Assembly (NCBI RefSeq): GCF_002752655.1 | Contig: NZ_CP023738.1 | Span: 124,001 to 188,000 of the forward strand | Length of the DNA: 64,000 nucleotides | Direction: 5' to 3' | Source: Methylosinus trichosporium OB3b | GTDB taxonomy: Bacteria; Pseudomonadota; Alphaproteobacteria; Rhizobiales; Beijerinckiaceae | Part shown: positions 25,908 to 36,852 of the stretch, one piece after another | Layout of the letters: each line of letters starts with the position of its first letter | Position numbering within the stretch: position 1 is the stretch's first letter | Made by a program: the position numbers and the translations under genes | Notes under the pieces: generated by a model | Told to the model about the DNA's origin: nothing | What the model saw: the letters and a program-made list of their open reading frames with translations, nothing else | Database searches by the model: none

Positions 25908-27833
25908 TCAGGCGGCCGTCTGCAATTCGTCGGCGAGAGAGGCGACCTGCTCGACCGCGTTGGTGAGATTTTCGGCGCCCTGCGACTGTTGGCGGGCGGC
26001 GCGGCGGCTTCGTCGGCGGCGCGCTCCGCCTGCTGGGCGGCGGCGGAGATTTGCTCCACCCCGCTTCGCCTGACCGATCGCGGCGGCGATCTCGTTGGCG
26101 GTCGCCGATATATCGATGGCGCCGCGCTCGACGTCCGAGATGTCGTTCTCGATCGTCACGAGATTGGCGGTCGTCGCCTTGGCTTTTTCAACCTCGACGA
26201 GCGCAGCTTCGACGATTTCGTCGAGATCACGGCTGACGGCCTGGATCTGATCCTGGACATTCTTGACGAGGTCCTTGATGCGATCTGCGTTCTCGGCCGA
26301 GTCGCGGGCGAGATTGCGGATGTCCGTCGCCACAACGGCGAAGCCCTTGCCGTATTCGCCGGCGCGCGCGGCTTCGATCGAGCCGTTGACGGCCAGCATG
26401 TTGGTCTGGATCGACACATTGGCGATCGCTTCGACGATCTTGTCGATCCTTCGGGAGACGACGCCGAGATCCTTGACCTGATCGATCGAGGAGCGCGTGG
26501 CCGTAGCCGAGGCCTGAATCCCGGAGATCAGCTGATCGACGGCGACCTTGTTGGCGCCGAGCACAGACTTGATGGTTCCGAGCTTGTCGACGCTCGCCTG
26601 GGATCGCGCCTGCGCGATCTCGAGACCACGCTCGATCTGTCCCATGGCGGCGGCGCTCTCGGCGGTGGCGGAGGCCGCCGTCTGCGCGCCGCGGCGAATC
26701 TCGTCGAGCGCCGACAGGATTTGCGTCGCGGAGCGATTGATCTCCTGAATAGCGGTCGAAAGCTCTTCGGAGGAGGAGGCGACCTCTTCGGAGCTCTTGG
26801 CTATGTCGGTCGAATTGCGCAGTTCCTCGGAGAGCTCGGTCAGCGCCTGCGCGGTCTGCTCGCATTCGGCGAGAGCCTGCGCCTGCTCCTGCACCGACTT
26901 CGCCGATTCCTCGGCGGCGGCCGATTGCTGCTCGGCGGCCGCCGCGATTTCCTCCGAGCCCTTCAAGGCCTGGAGGGCGGCGGCGTTCGACTGCGTCGCG
27001 CCGGTGGCGATCTCGCGCGCTCCATCGACGATCTCGAGGGCGTTGCCGCGGATTTGCTCGAGCTGCTCGGTAATGGTCTTTCCCTTCTCGACCTCACCGT
27101 TGATCGTTGCGGCGGAGGTGTTGATCCCCTGGGTGATCGCCTTCACGTCGACCTGGATCTGCCCGACGAGATCGGCGATCTGCTTGGCGGATTTCTCTGA
27201 GGTTTCCGCCAGTGTGCGCACCTCGTCGGCGACGACCGCGAAGCCTTTGCCATGCTTGCCGGCGCGGGCGGCCTCGATGGCGGCGTTGAGGGCCAGCAGA
27301 TTGGTCTGATCGGCGATGCGGCCGACGGCCTTGACGATGTCGCCGATATTGGCGGCCTGTCGCTCTAGCTCGGCGATGAGCTTCACGGAACCGGCCTGCC
27401 GTTCCGCGGCGATCGACACATTGGAGATGACCGTGGCGATCTCGGCGCCGGTGCGCTGAACCAGCGCCGTCGTGGCCTCCGCCTTGGTCTGGCTCATCTC
27501 GGTGGCGCGGAGCTGGCGGGAAATCGCTTCGCCCATCGTGCGGCAGGCCCCCAGCGATTCTTGCGCGGCGCCGGCTGCTTCGGCGGCGCCCGAGGCGATC
27601 TGATCGGTCGCCCGTTTCAACTCCTCGGAGGAAGAAGCTGCGTCCTTGACGCCGCTTGAGATCTCCGTCGTCGCCGCGGCGATGCGCTCGGCGGCCTGCT
27701 GCTGCTTGGCGAGCGTGCGCGCCCGCTTGCGTTGCTGATCGGCGTCGCGCGCTCCGGCTCCAGCCGCGCGCGCCTGAACGACCTCGGTCATCGCGTCGTT
27801 TATCTGCCTCTGGTATTTTTTGACGATCGTCAT
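25908..27833 (-). CDS. Soluble methyl-accepting chemotaxis protein with two signalling tips
   Basis: About 641 residues from the ATG at 27833 (AGGAG eight bases upstream), almost entirely alpha-helical coiled coil with no membrane helix or sensor domain. Two separate hairpin-tip motifs are present: [20 protein letters not shown] (near residue 190) and [24 protein letters not shown] [21 protein letters not shown] core (near 480), each followed by GKGFAVVA. It should be a cytoplasmic receptor coupling to the CheW/CheA genes downstream, with a spacing of 14 bases to cheW. Between about 25.98 and 26.06 kb the frame shifts out ([16 protein letters not shown]) and back, a compensated indel pair; the expected sequence [20 protein letters not shown] is in the neighbouring frame. 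Confidence 0.85.
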   Translation of the reverse strand: MTIVKKYQRQINDAMTEVVQARAAGAGARDADQQRKRARTLAKQQQAAERIAAATTEISSGVKDAASSSEELKRATDQIASGAAEAAGAAQESLGACRTMGEAISRQLRATEMSQTKAEATTALVQRTGAEIATVISNVSIAAERQAGSVKLIAELERQAANIGDIVKAVGRIADQTNLLALNAAIEAARAGKHGKGFAVVADEVRTLAETSEKSAKQIADLVGQIQVDVKAITQGINTSAATINGEVEKGKTITEQLEQIRGNALEIVDGAREIATGATQSNAAALQALKGSEEIAAAAEQQSAAAEESAKSVQEQAQALAECEQTAQALTELSEELRNSTDIAKSSEEVASSSEELSTAIQEINRSATQILSALDEIRRGAQTAASATAESAAAMGQIERGLEIAQARSQASVDKLGTIKSVLGANKVAVDQLISGIQASATATRSSIDQVKDLGVVSRRIDKIVEAIANVSIQTNMLAVNGSIEAARAGEYGKGFAVVATDIRNLARDSAENADRIKDLVKNVQDQIQAVSRDLDEIVEAALVEVEKAKATTANLVTIENDISDVERGAIDISATANEIAAAIGQAKRGGANLRRRPAGGARRRRSRRAARQQSQGAENLTNAVEQVASLADELQTAA

Positions 27834-28590
27834 CCTCTCCGCTCCTCGATCGGGCGCCAAATCAAGACGGATCGAATAACTATTATGCATTGCTTGCGTG
27901 AGGATGGAGTATCAGTAGTATATATGTAAAATGTATTTCATTTTAAGAAAATTTACTATTTATTATTATAATAAATATGTCGTTTTACTTCGTTTTACAT
28001 TTTGATCGTTTTGTAGGCGGGCATGCGTCGTACAAAGCAAATAGCGGCGTTGTTTCGATCGATCTCGCGAGCCTCTGTCGATGAGGTCCTTGTAGATCGT
28101 GCTTTCGATCGCAAATTAAGGAGTAAATATTTCTACGTCCGCCGAGTGATTTCATCGCGTCGAGACAGATCTGGCGTTCTCGTAAGCTATTGCTATCCTT
28201 GCCTTCGTTCCATCAGGTCCGATCATGACGGCGAGCGGAATCGGCGAGGCTCGTACGACCGGCCGCGGCCGTGGAAGCGTTTCGCCGATATTGCTGCAAC
28301 GGCAGGAATTTACCCATTTTTACAATCGGAAGAGCTTTATTTAAGAGCGCATAGCTCAATCTGCCCGCAGACCATTCGGGAATGCGATCCCGGAAAAGCC
28401 ACGCGCCGCTTTCGGCAACGGCTGAAAGCCGTCTCGGAAGCCCGAAGGCGCTCGCTGGCGATCTTTCGTGGCTGCAATCGGCCTCGACCTCTTCGTCGCG
28501 ACGATGCTCGGCGCGCGCGATCGACTGGACGCTCGAGAGCGCGCCAGCCGATCTCGAGAAGCGGCGAGTCGAACGAGGAGGGAAGACGAG
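27834..28590. other. Divergent intergenic region between the two MCP genes
   Basis: 757 bases. 27890-28020 is very AT-rich and carries the 21-bp palindrome listed separately and repeated CGTTTTAC words (near 27981-28000). The rest (28021-28590) has open frames on both strands without family features and presumably contains the promoter and leader of the plus-strand MCP gene. No RNA gene recognised. Confidence 0.4.
27957..27977. promoter_or_regulatory. 21-bp AT-only palindrome upstream of the MCP gene
   Basis: Perfect inverted repeat, arms TATTTATTAT and its complement with a single T between them, 124-144 bases before the MCP start. In a genome of this GC content such a sequence is very unlikely by chance. 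It is most likely a binding site for a dimeric regulator or an AT-binding nucleoid protein; the protein is unknown. Confidence 0.5.
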
Positions 28591-29934
28591 ATGAACCAGA
28601 TCGATCGAACGCCGTCGCTCGGCGCGAGCCTGCCTGGGGGCGCCCTGACCGCGGCCGTGTTGTCGGCCGCCGCCGCGATCAGCGTCGACCTGTCGCTCTG
28701 GGCGTCGCCGAACGGCGCGACGTCGCTCATCGCTTTCGGCGCTCTGCTCGCCGGCTATCGCCTGGCGAAGGACGCCGCCATCGAGAACAGCGGGACGGCT
28801 CTCGCCCGGGCCGAAAAAAGACCGCAGGCGGCTTTCGACCAGACCGTCCCCGCGGGCGAAGCCGCATCGACCGCGTCCCTTGCCACCGCGCCGCCTGTGG
28901 CCATGGCCGTCGTGGAACGAACCGATTTCGAGACTCTCGTCACGACCTTCGATGGCTTTCCGCTATATGTAGATATATTGAATCGTCAGCTCCGGGCCAT
29001 CAGCGACACCAGTAGCGAAGCCGCCGAGGCGCTCCTCTCCGATCTGTCCGCAGTCGACCGACGGCTCGAGACACTTCTCGATCTCATTCGACAACGTCAG
29101 GGCCAGTCCGAACATCATATCAATGCGGCTCTGTGCGATATCGAGCAGAGCCTGTCCGCCTACAAATCTCTCCTCGCCGATTTCGGCGCAAGCGAACGGA
29201 CAAGGGCCGGGAGCGAGGCGGAGAACGCGGAGAGGTTCCGATGTAAGATCGCTGACGAAACAAAAGATTTGCTCGGCGCCCTCCATGACGTGCGTAGAAT
29301 CGCCAAACAGACGACCATGCTTTCTTTCAATGTGTCGATCGAGGCCGCGCGCGCCGGCGAGCTAGGACCGGGCTTTTCCATTATCGGCATGGAAATTCGT
29401 ACGCTCGCCGAGGAGGTGCAGCAGTTGGCGAACAATTTGCATGCGCGCGTAACCGCGCTGATGACGTCGATCAGCGACAGCCTGCTGGCACAATCCGAGG
29501 CTCGCGAGAAGCATCATCGGGAAGCAATGGAAAGGATCGCGTCCTTTCTTGACGGACTCTCGGGAAATCTCGCCCGAGTTCTGCAGCAGCAAGTTCGCGG
29601 ATATCATGCCGACCTCATCAAGCAGATGGCCAACGAGAACGAGCGTCTCGCCGAGCCCATCATGGCCATGATGGGCAGCATCCAGTTCCAGGATATCGTC
29701 CGTCAGCAAGTCGAGCAGCTCGTCGAAATGTCCTCGGCGGTGGGTGCGCATATCGCCACGCTCCGCGGTAGGCTGGACGAAACCGGCCGACCGTCGCCGG
29801 GCGAGCAGAGCCTCGCCGATCTGCTGGATGGCCTGTCGTCCGACTATGTGACCGAGGAGCAGCGCAACGTCCATCGGCTCGCGAGCCGCGGTAGGGGTAT
29901 CGTCGATGTCGCTCCGCGGATCGAGCTGTTCTGA
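28591..29934 (+). CDS. Membrane-anchored MCP-like signalling protein
   Basis: 447 residues from the ATG at 28591 (GGAGGGAAGACGAG just before). Two hydrophobic stretches near residues 12-33 and 40-55 anchor it with little or no periplasmic loop. Around residue 240-275 the MCP tip appears in modified form: [40 protein letters not shown]. The C-terminal IQFQDIVRQQVEQLVEMS motif is typical of MCP-like proteins that work beside a main receptor. The usual Glu methylation helices are short. Probably couples to the adjacent che operon; first of three plus-strand signalling genes. Confidence 0.8.
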   Translation: MNQIDRTPSLGASLPGGALTAAVLSAAAAISVDLSLWASPNGATSLIAFGALLAGYRLAKDAAIENSGTALARAEKRPQAAFDQTVPAGEAASTASLATAPPVAMAVVERTDFETLVTTFDGFPLYVDILNRQLRAISDTSSEAAEALLSDLSAVDRRLETLLDLIRQRQGQSEHHINAALCDIEQSLSAYKSLLADFGASERTRAGSEAENAERFRCKIADETKDLLGALHDVRRIAKQTTMLSFNVSIEAARAGELGPGFSIIGMEIRTLAEEVQQLANNLHARVTALMTSISDSLLAQSEAREKHHREAMERIASFLDGLSGNLARVLQQQVRGYHADLIKQMANENERLAEPIMAMMGSIQFQDIVRQQVEQLVEMSSAVGAHIATLRGRLDETGRPSPGEQSLADLLDGLSSDYVTEEQRNVHRLASRGRGIVDVAPRIELF

Positions 29935-30059
29935 CGGCGGCCGGTCCCGATGGTCCACGCTTTTTCCCTCCGACGATCAGCGATGGCGAGAGTCGCGAGC
30001 TTCATTCATCGGTCGCGCCGTCGCGCATCGAACAAAGGAGAGACCAGGTCGAGGGCGAC

Positions 30060-30761
30060 ATGGACATATTGATCATCGAAGACGATCCAGCGGTCTGCCA
30101 GACGATCCGCAACGCTTGGCCCAGTCCCGGCGACGTTCTTCGTTTCGTGTCGGGCTACAACCAATCGCTCGGCCTGATTCTCGGTCCGGAGCTCGCCTTC
30201 TTCGATGCGATCGTCGTCGACATCCATCTTCCGGACGGCGACGGTCTCAGCATTCTGCGGTCGATTCGGCGCACATCCTCCCTGCCGATCGTGATGATCT
30301 CGGGCTGGGGAACCGCCGAGTCGCGCGCCGACGTTTTCGACGTCGGGGCCGACGATTATCTGATGAAACCCTTGTCGGTGCGCGAGCTTCAGGCGCGTAT
30401 CGCCCGGCTGGTCTCGGTGCGGGCGAGCACGTCCCGCGCCGCCGCTCCCGCCATCTTTCAGATCGGGAAAATCGTCTGCGATTTACAGATGCGGCGGCTG
30501 CGCCGACACGACCGAATGGTGGGGCTCACCGACACCGAGGGCCGCATTCTCGGCTATCTTCACGAGAACGCCGGACGCAGCTGCAGCAAGTCGGCGATCT
30601 ACAAGCATGCGTTCTTTCGCGAGTATCTCTCCGGCGACAAGACCCTGGACGTGTATATCGGACGCTTGCGCGCAAAGCTTGCCAGCCTCGACAAGGACAG
30701 TGTCGCGCTGCTCCAGACGGTTCGCGGCTCCGGATACAAGCTCGAAAGCTCCGGGTCATAG
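30060..30761 (+). CDS. OmpR-family response regulator
   Basis: 233 residues. Receiver: IIEDDPAV near residue 5, phospho-Asp in AIVVDIHLPDGDG (about 58), Ser in VMISGWG and Lys in DYLMKPLSV. Winged-helix DNA-binding C-terminus: LTDTEGRILGYLHENAGRSCSKSAIYKHAF and DKTLDVYIGRLRAKL. It lies 119 bases upstream of a histidine kinase gene in the same direction and is probably its partner. Target genes are not evident. Confidence 0.9.
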   Translation: MDILIIEDDPAVCQTIRNAWPSPGDVLRFVSGYNQSLGLILGPELAFFDAIVVDIHLPDGDGLSILRSIRRTSSLPIVMISGWGTAESRADVFDVGADDYLMKPLSVRELQARIARLVSVRASTSRAAAPAIFQIGKIVCDLQMRRLRRHDRMVGLTDTEGRILGYLHENAGRSCSKSAIYKHAFFREYLSGDKTLDVYIGRLRAKLASLDKDSVALLQTVRGSGYKLESSGS

Positions 30762-30879
30762 GTCCTCGCGCCCGAGCCGGCGCGCCGCGTCGACCGCAGC
30801 GCGACGCGAATATGGGCGTTGCCTCGACTCCACCTGCGCTATCAACCGGCGTGTCGTCGGCGCTCTTGGCGACGTGTCG

Positions 30880-32661
30880 ATGTCGTTCGACATGCTCATA
30901 TTACGCGGCGAGCCCGATGTGACGTCAGAAGACAGCCCCGAACATGATGCGCGTGACGAGCTGGCCCGGCTGATCGATGTCCTGCACGCGACGCAGCAGC
31001 GCATCCTCGATCTGACCGAAGCGGATGCCGACGTGCTGGCGCAGGCCTCCGGCTCTCTGCTGCGGCTGCCTGTCGTTCAGGCGCATCTTCGTGATCCGGC
31101 GATCGCCCGCCGAAGCGCCGAGGCGGAACGGGACGCTATTCTCGACGCGATTCCGATGCATGCGGCGCTGCTCGGCGCCGAAGGCGACATTCGCGTCGTC
31201 AACGCCGCTTGGCGAGCCGGCGTCGCCGAAACGGGAGACGATCGAGGCTGTCGCGTCGGGGACGACTATCTCGATTTCTGGCGGTGGGAGAACTCATGCG
31301 GCTGCGCCGATGCGGCCGAGGCGATTACGGCGATCGAGGCCGTTCTCGATCGCCGGCGCGGGAGCTTCAGCCAGGATTGCCACATCGCATCGCTCTCCTC
31401 GCGCGTCTGGCTTCGACTGATCGTCGCGCCTCTGACAGACGACGTATCCGGGGGCGCGCTCGTCCTTCATATCGACATCACCGACGACAGGCTGACGCGA
31501 GAGGGTCGGCAGGAGATCGGGGAGGCTCTCGAGACCTTGATCGACCGATCGCCGCTCGCGATCCTCGTCTATAAGAATTTCGCGCCCATCGCCGCCAACA
31601 AGGCGCTGGCGGATCTCCTCGGCTATGCCGACGAGCGCGGGATCCTCGCCTGGACCGATCTGCGCGTCGCGCTGCTTCGACATCTGACGCCCGACACCCA
31701 TCAGCGCTTGACGGTCCATCTGACCACTCTCGCGCATGCGCGGCCCGCGCCGGCGCGATTCGATTTCACGGCGCGGAAGCTCGGCGGCGCGCGGCTCGAC
31801 CTCGAGCTGCGGGTCGCCGCTATAAAATGGCGCGATCAGCGCGCCTTTTGCGCGATGATCACCGATGTGACGCAGCAGCGAGCCGCCGATGAACGGCTTC
31901 AACACATGCAGCGTCTCGACGCGCTCGGCCAGCTCACCGGCGGCGTCGCCCACGACTTCAACAATCTACTGACGGTCATCATGGGCAATGCCGAAGCGCT
32001 CGAGGCGGGCCTCGTGGCGGACGATCCGCGTCGCAGCTGGGCCGAGCTGGTGCGCGTCACCGCGCAGAAGGCCGCCGCCGTCACGAGCCGGCTGCTCGCG
32101 TTCGCGAGGCGGCGGCCGCTCGAACCGAGCGTGATCGACGTGGCGGAAGTCGTCGCCGGATTGACATCTTTCCTCGACCGCGTGATCGGGAGCCGCATCG
32201 CCATTTGCTCCATCAGCACCGGCGCGCCGCTCTATATTCAGGCGGACGTCTCACAATTCGAGAACGCAATTCTCAACCTCTGCCTCAACTCCCGTGACGC
32301 CATGCCGAATGGCGGCTCGATCATCATAGAGGCGGCGGATGTCGAGATCGGCTCCGCGCAACCATCCGAGCCCGCCGATCTGCCTCCCGGCCGCTATGTG
32401 TCGATCACCGTCGCCGACACCGGCCACGGCATGGATCGCGAGACGCTGTCCCGGGCCGTGGAGCCATTCTTCACGACGAAGGAGACCGAGAACGGAACCG
32501 GGCTCGGCCTCAGCATGGTCGTCGACTTCGTCGAGCAGTGCATGGGCGCCGTGTCGATCGCCTCCGAGCCCGGAAAGGGCACGAATGTGCAGCTCTGGTT
32601 TCCCCGGCAGAAGATCGATGTCCGCGAGCAATGCTTCGACGCGGACGACGATGTGCAATAG
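30880..32661 (+). CDS. PAS-containing sensor histidine kinase
   Basis: 593 residues from the ATG at 30880; another ATG at 30892 is possible and no clear ribosome site marks either. N-terminal half: two PAS-like domains (DAILDAIPMHAALLGAEGDIRVVN near 80-200, and ETLIDRSPLAILVYKNFAPIAANKALADLLGY near 210-330), no membrane helices. Kinase: H box LGQLTGGVAHDFNNLLTVI, N box NAILNLCLNSRDAMPNGG, G1 VADTGHGMD, F box EPFFTTKE, G2 GTGLGLSMVVDFVEQ. Soluble, so it senses an internal signal. Likely phosphorylates the OmpR-type regulator just upstream. Confidence 0.88.
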   Translation: MSFDMLILRGEPDVTSEDSPEHDARDELARLIDVLHATQQRILDLTEADADVLAQASGSLLRLPVVQAHLRDPAIARRSAEAERDAILDAIPMHAALLGAEGDIRVVNAAWRAGVAETGDDRGCRVGDDYLDFWRWENSCGCADAAEAITAIEAVLDRRRGSFSQDCHIASLSSRVWLRLIVAPLTDDVSGGALVLHIDITDDRLTREGRQEIGEALETLIDRSPLAILVYKNFAPIAANKALADLLGYADERGILAWTDLRVALLRHLTPDTHQRLTVHLTTLAHARPAPARFDFTARKLGGARLDLELRVAAIKWRDQRAFCAMITDVTQQRAADERLQHMQRLDALGQLTGGVAHDFNNLLTVIMGNAEALEAGLVADDPRRSWAELVRVTAQKAAAVTSRLLAFARRRPLEPSVIDVAEVVAGLTSFLDRVIGSRIAICSISTGAPLYIQADVSQFENAILNLCLNSRDAMPNGGSIIIEAADVEIGSAQPSEPADLPPGRYVSITVADTGHGMDRETLSRAVEPFFTTKETENGTGLGLSMVVDFVEQCMGAVSIASEPGKGTNVQLWFPRQKIDVREQCFDADDDVQ

Positions 32662-33206
32662 CAGACTTCACCGCAGCCGCGTCGAAACCGTTCCTTCGCC
32701 GCCGAAATGCGGCCTCGGCCTGTCCTCGATAGCGCGATTACCGCTCTGCGAACGCGATAGCGGCGGCTTCATCCGACTGTCGATAACGCAAGCGACACTA
32801 TTCGGAAACGCCAGCCCGATCGATGAAGCGACAGCGCCGCAACGATCGCCGCCGACGCCGCATAGCCGCCGACGATCGATAGGACGATGCGCGGGACGAC
32901 GACGGCTGCGAGCGCTTTTGCTCGGCGCGCCGTCGAGGCTCCACCATCGACGAGCGCGCCGGCTCGATCCGCATCAAGAGCTCACCGTCGTCGACAGCAG
33001 GAAGGATCCGGCGCGAAGGGAAGGATTCATTTTGCGTCGAACGCGCGTGCGAGGTTGGCGCGCCGATCAGGCGCTTGCTCTCGATCGAACACTCTGGCCA
33101 ATGTTCGCGACGACCATCCCTCGACTTGGTTCGGCGGTCGAGTGGACGGCGTCATGCTTGCCGAACGAAACAGTCGGGAGGCGCCTCGTCGATAATCGAA
33201 CCGTTT
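32662..33206. other. Intergenic, no recognisable gene
   Basis: 545 bases between the kinase stop and the end of the converging TonB receptor gene. Open frames here are extensions or shadows of neighbours. No hairpin-plus-T terminator was found. Confidence 0.4.
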
Positions 33207-35677
33207 TCAAAAGTCGACGCTGGTCGACAGCAGAAAGCGGCGCGGCGCGCCCGAGGACAGATAAGCGCCGCCGGCCGGGGCGGCGGCCTGCCAATAGCTC
33301 CTGTCGAATGCGTTCTCCACATTGAGGCGGATGACGATCGGCACGCCATATGATTCGAATTTGTAGCGCATGCCGAAATCGAAGCGCGCCCAATCCGGGA
33401 TTTGTTGAGTGTTGGCGATGTCGACATATTGGCTGCCAGTATAGATGACGCGCCCCGACAGGGTCAGGCCGCCGACGAAGGGCGTGTCCCATTCCCCGCC
33501 GAGATTGAGCTGCACATGGGGCGCGCCCGTCGCCACATTGCCGTCATAGGCGCCTTTGGCCGTCTTGGTGAGCACGCCGTCGAGCAGGGTCAGGCCGCCG
33601 ATGAAGCGCACCGCATCGGTCAATTGCCCATAGCTGTTGAGCTCGACGCCGCGATTGCGCTGCGCGCCGTCGGCGGAATAAGTGTTGGTCGCGCTATTGG
33701 CCAAGCCGCTCGGCTGCGTGATCTCGAACCAGGAGACAGTGCTGATGATGCGGCCCCAATCCACCTTGACGCCCAGTTCATATTGCGTCGAGATGTAGGG
33801 CGGCAAAATCTCCCCGGCGTTGACGTAATTCGACGCGACGACCGCGCCCTGCTGCAATCCCTGGATATAATTGCCGTAAAAAGAAATGTTCTGCTCGGGC
33901 TTGAGCACCAGTCCTACCGCTGGGCTGAGAGCGCTCTTCTGGTATCGCGACGTGATCGCTCCAGTGGCGGTGTTGTAGTTGCGCGCCTCGATCTGCTGCT
34001 CTCGCAGCCCTGCGATAATCTGCACGCGCTCGTCCAGCACGGACATGACATCGGCGAAAGCCAAGCTCGAGAGAACGCCGTCGCTGTTTCTCGGCACGGA
34101 AATATCCGGGATCGCCGGGCGCGACACGAATGTTGGATAATAGAGGTTCGACGAGATCGAGGCCACGGTCGAGAGAGCGCCTCCCAGCTCGGAATAGAAG
34201 CGAGTGCCGGTCGCCGTCACTTCATGATCGATGAATCCCGTGGCGAAGCGGCCGTGCAGGCGAAGCTCTTGCGAGGACGCATCCGCATAGGACGGATAGG
34301 TCCAGACATTGTCGACGAAGTTGCCGTTATTGTTGGCGATCAGAGGGTTGGACCAGAGGTATTTCGCGTCATAGCCCCGTCCCCCGACGGCGAACGAAGC
34401 GGTCCAATCCGGGGAGAGATCATATTCGCCGCGCATCATGCCGAAAAATTCGGTGACATCGGCATAGCTCCACGGCTGCGACCAGTTCGACGTCGATTTC
34501 GGCGCCGCCGGAACCGGAAGACCGCTGCTCAGTCCGACGATGCGGATCGGCGAGTCCATATGCTGGCGCTGATAGCCGAGATCGGCGGAAAGGCGCATCC
34601 GGTCGCCGCGATAATCGAGACCGAGAAAAGTCCCCACTAGCTCCTGCTTCTGCCGATCGACGGCGGTGTCGCCTTTGCGGTAGACGCCGTTGAAGCGCAC
34701 GCCGAATTGCTTGTCCTCGCCGAAGCGACGGCCGATGTCCACCGTTACCCCCGGCTGAAGGTTCGAATAATAGCTCGCGGTCAGGCGCGTCAGCGGCTCG
34801 TCGCCTGCGCGCTTTGGAACCACATTGACCGCGCCGCCGACACTGCCGAACGGCGGCACGCCATTGAGCAGAGCGCTCGGACCTTTGAGAATTTCGATGC
34901 GCTCCGCGAACTCCACGGCCGGGTTCTGCGTCGGCACGACTCCGTAGAGACCGTTCATGGATATATCCCAAGGGTTGATCGAAAAGCCACGTATATTGAA
35001 TCCCGTATTGAAGGTCGCACTCGGCCAGTTGGGCCGCACGGATGCATCATTCGCGGTCACATCGGCGATGGTGCGCGCCTGCTGATCCATGATTGTCTGC
35101 GCCGTATAGCTCGTCTGGTTGAACGGCGTGTCCATCACATCGCGATTGCCGAGCATGCCGAGTTGACCGCCGGTCGCCACCAGTCCGCCCGCATAGGGCG
35201 CGGGAACAGCGCCGATCATCGCGTTGCGGTTCGGCGCCGGTTTCGGCGCGGCGATGTCGATCGGGTCGAGCGGCGTCGCGCCCTCCTCGGTTTTCTCGAT
35301 CTCCGCGGCGCTCGCGCGGAACATGCGCATCATGCGTTCATTCGACAGCCGTGCGGCGAGGCCGGTGCGGCGAGAAGCCGCGCGAGTCCGTTCTGCGCCG
35401 TGAATGAGCCGTCGACCCCTTGCGTGCGCATTCCGCTCGCTATGGCGCCGTCGAAGATCAGATCGCAGCCCGTGGCGCGCGAGAAGGCCACAATTGCGCT
35501 CGACAGCGGTTGTGGCGCAATGGCGAAGCGAATGAGCGTCGCGCTCGTCGCCGGATCGGGAAGCGGCACGACGTCCTTCACTTGCGCGCGCGACGCTGTG
35601 GCGTGCAACGTCGACGACGCCAGAACAATGATCGTCACTGCTTTCGACGCAGAATTGCGCAGCCCCGATGTCCTCAT
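33207..35677 (-). pseudogene. TonB-dependent receptor with STN domain (module 2), one frameshift
   Basis: The N-terminal frame (35330-35677) has a signal peptide ending near ASRAQ and the STN domain (IRFAIAPQPLSSAIVAFSRATGCDLIFD) and then goes out of frame after NGLARLLA. The next frame continues TGLAARLSNERMMRMFRAS and runs 708 residues through TonB box (PIDIAAP), plug (IEILKGPSALLNGVPPFGSVGGAVNVVP) and barrel, ending RRFLLSTSVDF. Restoring one G (LLA-G-TGLAARL) near 35360 gives one protein of about 823 residues. A single indel makes sequencing error or a recent mutation likely. Without the joined N-terminus the barrel part has no signal peptide. Confidence 0.85.
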
Positions 35678-35789
35678 CTCTCGAACCCTCGAACAGGTGA
35701 CGGCGGCATGGCGCCGGCCGTCCTCGGGGATTGAGACGAGGGCCGGCGCGACATATCTGAAAAAGCGTCGGATGTTTCTTCTGGAATCG

Positions 35790-36764
35790 TTACAAGGCGC
35801 GCGTCAGGCGGCGAAGATCAGCGTCAGATAGTGCGTCAGCCTCACGGTCCGGATCGGCAGGGCGTCTTCCAGCCGCCTCGACGATCGCGGCGGATCGCGC
35901 GACATCGACGATGAGCGTGACAGGACGATCGGCGATCTCTGCGCTTGCGAGGACGAGCTTGCCCGGCCGCCAGCGATCGAGCGCGGCGATCACGCGTCGC
36001 AGCGGCTGCGAGACGAACACCAGCCGCCCGTCCCGCCAGGCCGTTTCGACGGCCGGTCGACATCCTCACGGGTCGATGCGCCTTCCATAGGCGACCCGCC
36101 GCCCCGGGCCGAGCAGCGTCCGCTGCGCGCCGAGACGGACGGCGGCGTCGCGCTCGGCGACGGTCACGCGCACGTCGTCGTCCGCAATATAGTCGACATT
36201 GAACGCGGCCTCGCGCGTCTCGATGCGGCCGGCCGCGGCCTCGACATCGAAGCCACGCGCCTCGTCGCGGGCGACGGAAAAAAAAACGCCTCGCCGTAAT
36301 GGAGCCTGACGCGCCGCAGGCTCGCGCCGAATTCGATCGACATCGCCGTCGACGCGGAGAGTTCCACTGTGGATGGTCCGGGAGCGCGACGCTCTTGCTT
36401 CGCCGGCGCCGGTCCGATGATCGGCGAGCCAATGCTGGCGATGCGCGAGCCAGCCTCCGCCGCCGCCCGCCGCGACGAGCAGCGCGGTCTTGCCGAAGCG
36501 CGCGGCGGGTCAGCTTTGCGCGCGCCGCGCGACGGGCGCCCGCGACGAGGGGAGATCGGCGGCGCCGGACCACAGCCGCTCGACATCGGCGTAGGCCGCG
36601 CGACGACGCGGATCGCTCTCCAGCCAGCGCCGGAACGTCGCGTCGTCGGCGCCCGCCGCGCCGTCGGCGTGCCGGATCATGAACCAGTCGACCGCTTCGC
36701 GCGATATCGGATCGAGGTCGTCCTCGAAACCATCGCCGTCGCTTCGATCCGCCGAGTCACCCAT
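35790..36764 (-). pseudogene. FecR-family regulator (module 2), disrupted
   Basis: Begins MGDSADRSDGDGFEDDLDPIS at 36764 with the DUF4880 domain (EAVDWFMIRHADGAAGADDATFRRWLESDPRRR). It then shifts frame before STVELSASTAMSIEFGASLRRVRLHYGEAFF and shifts again at a run of nine T on the coding strand (36278-36286), beyond which SVARDEARGFDVEAA continues. An in-frame TGA follows RIDP near 36070, before ETAWRDGRLVFVSQPLRRVIAALDRW, the C-terminal part. At least three lesions, so probably a true pseudogene. The homopolymer alone would be read correctly with seven or ten T. Confidence 0.8.
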
Positions 36765-36852
36765 GCGCGCGCGCTCCTCGGGCGACGCCCGATCCTGTCG
36801 CCGATAGAGAAGACGAAGCGCGGCGGAAAAATTCTGATCGCATCGGCAAAAA

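Noticed and set aside
28023..29015. 330-codon plus-strand frame before the membrane MCP
   Set aside because: Arg-rich translation without motifs, overlapping the real MCP frame that has a good ribosome site at 28591.
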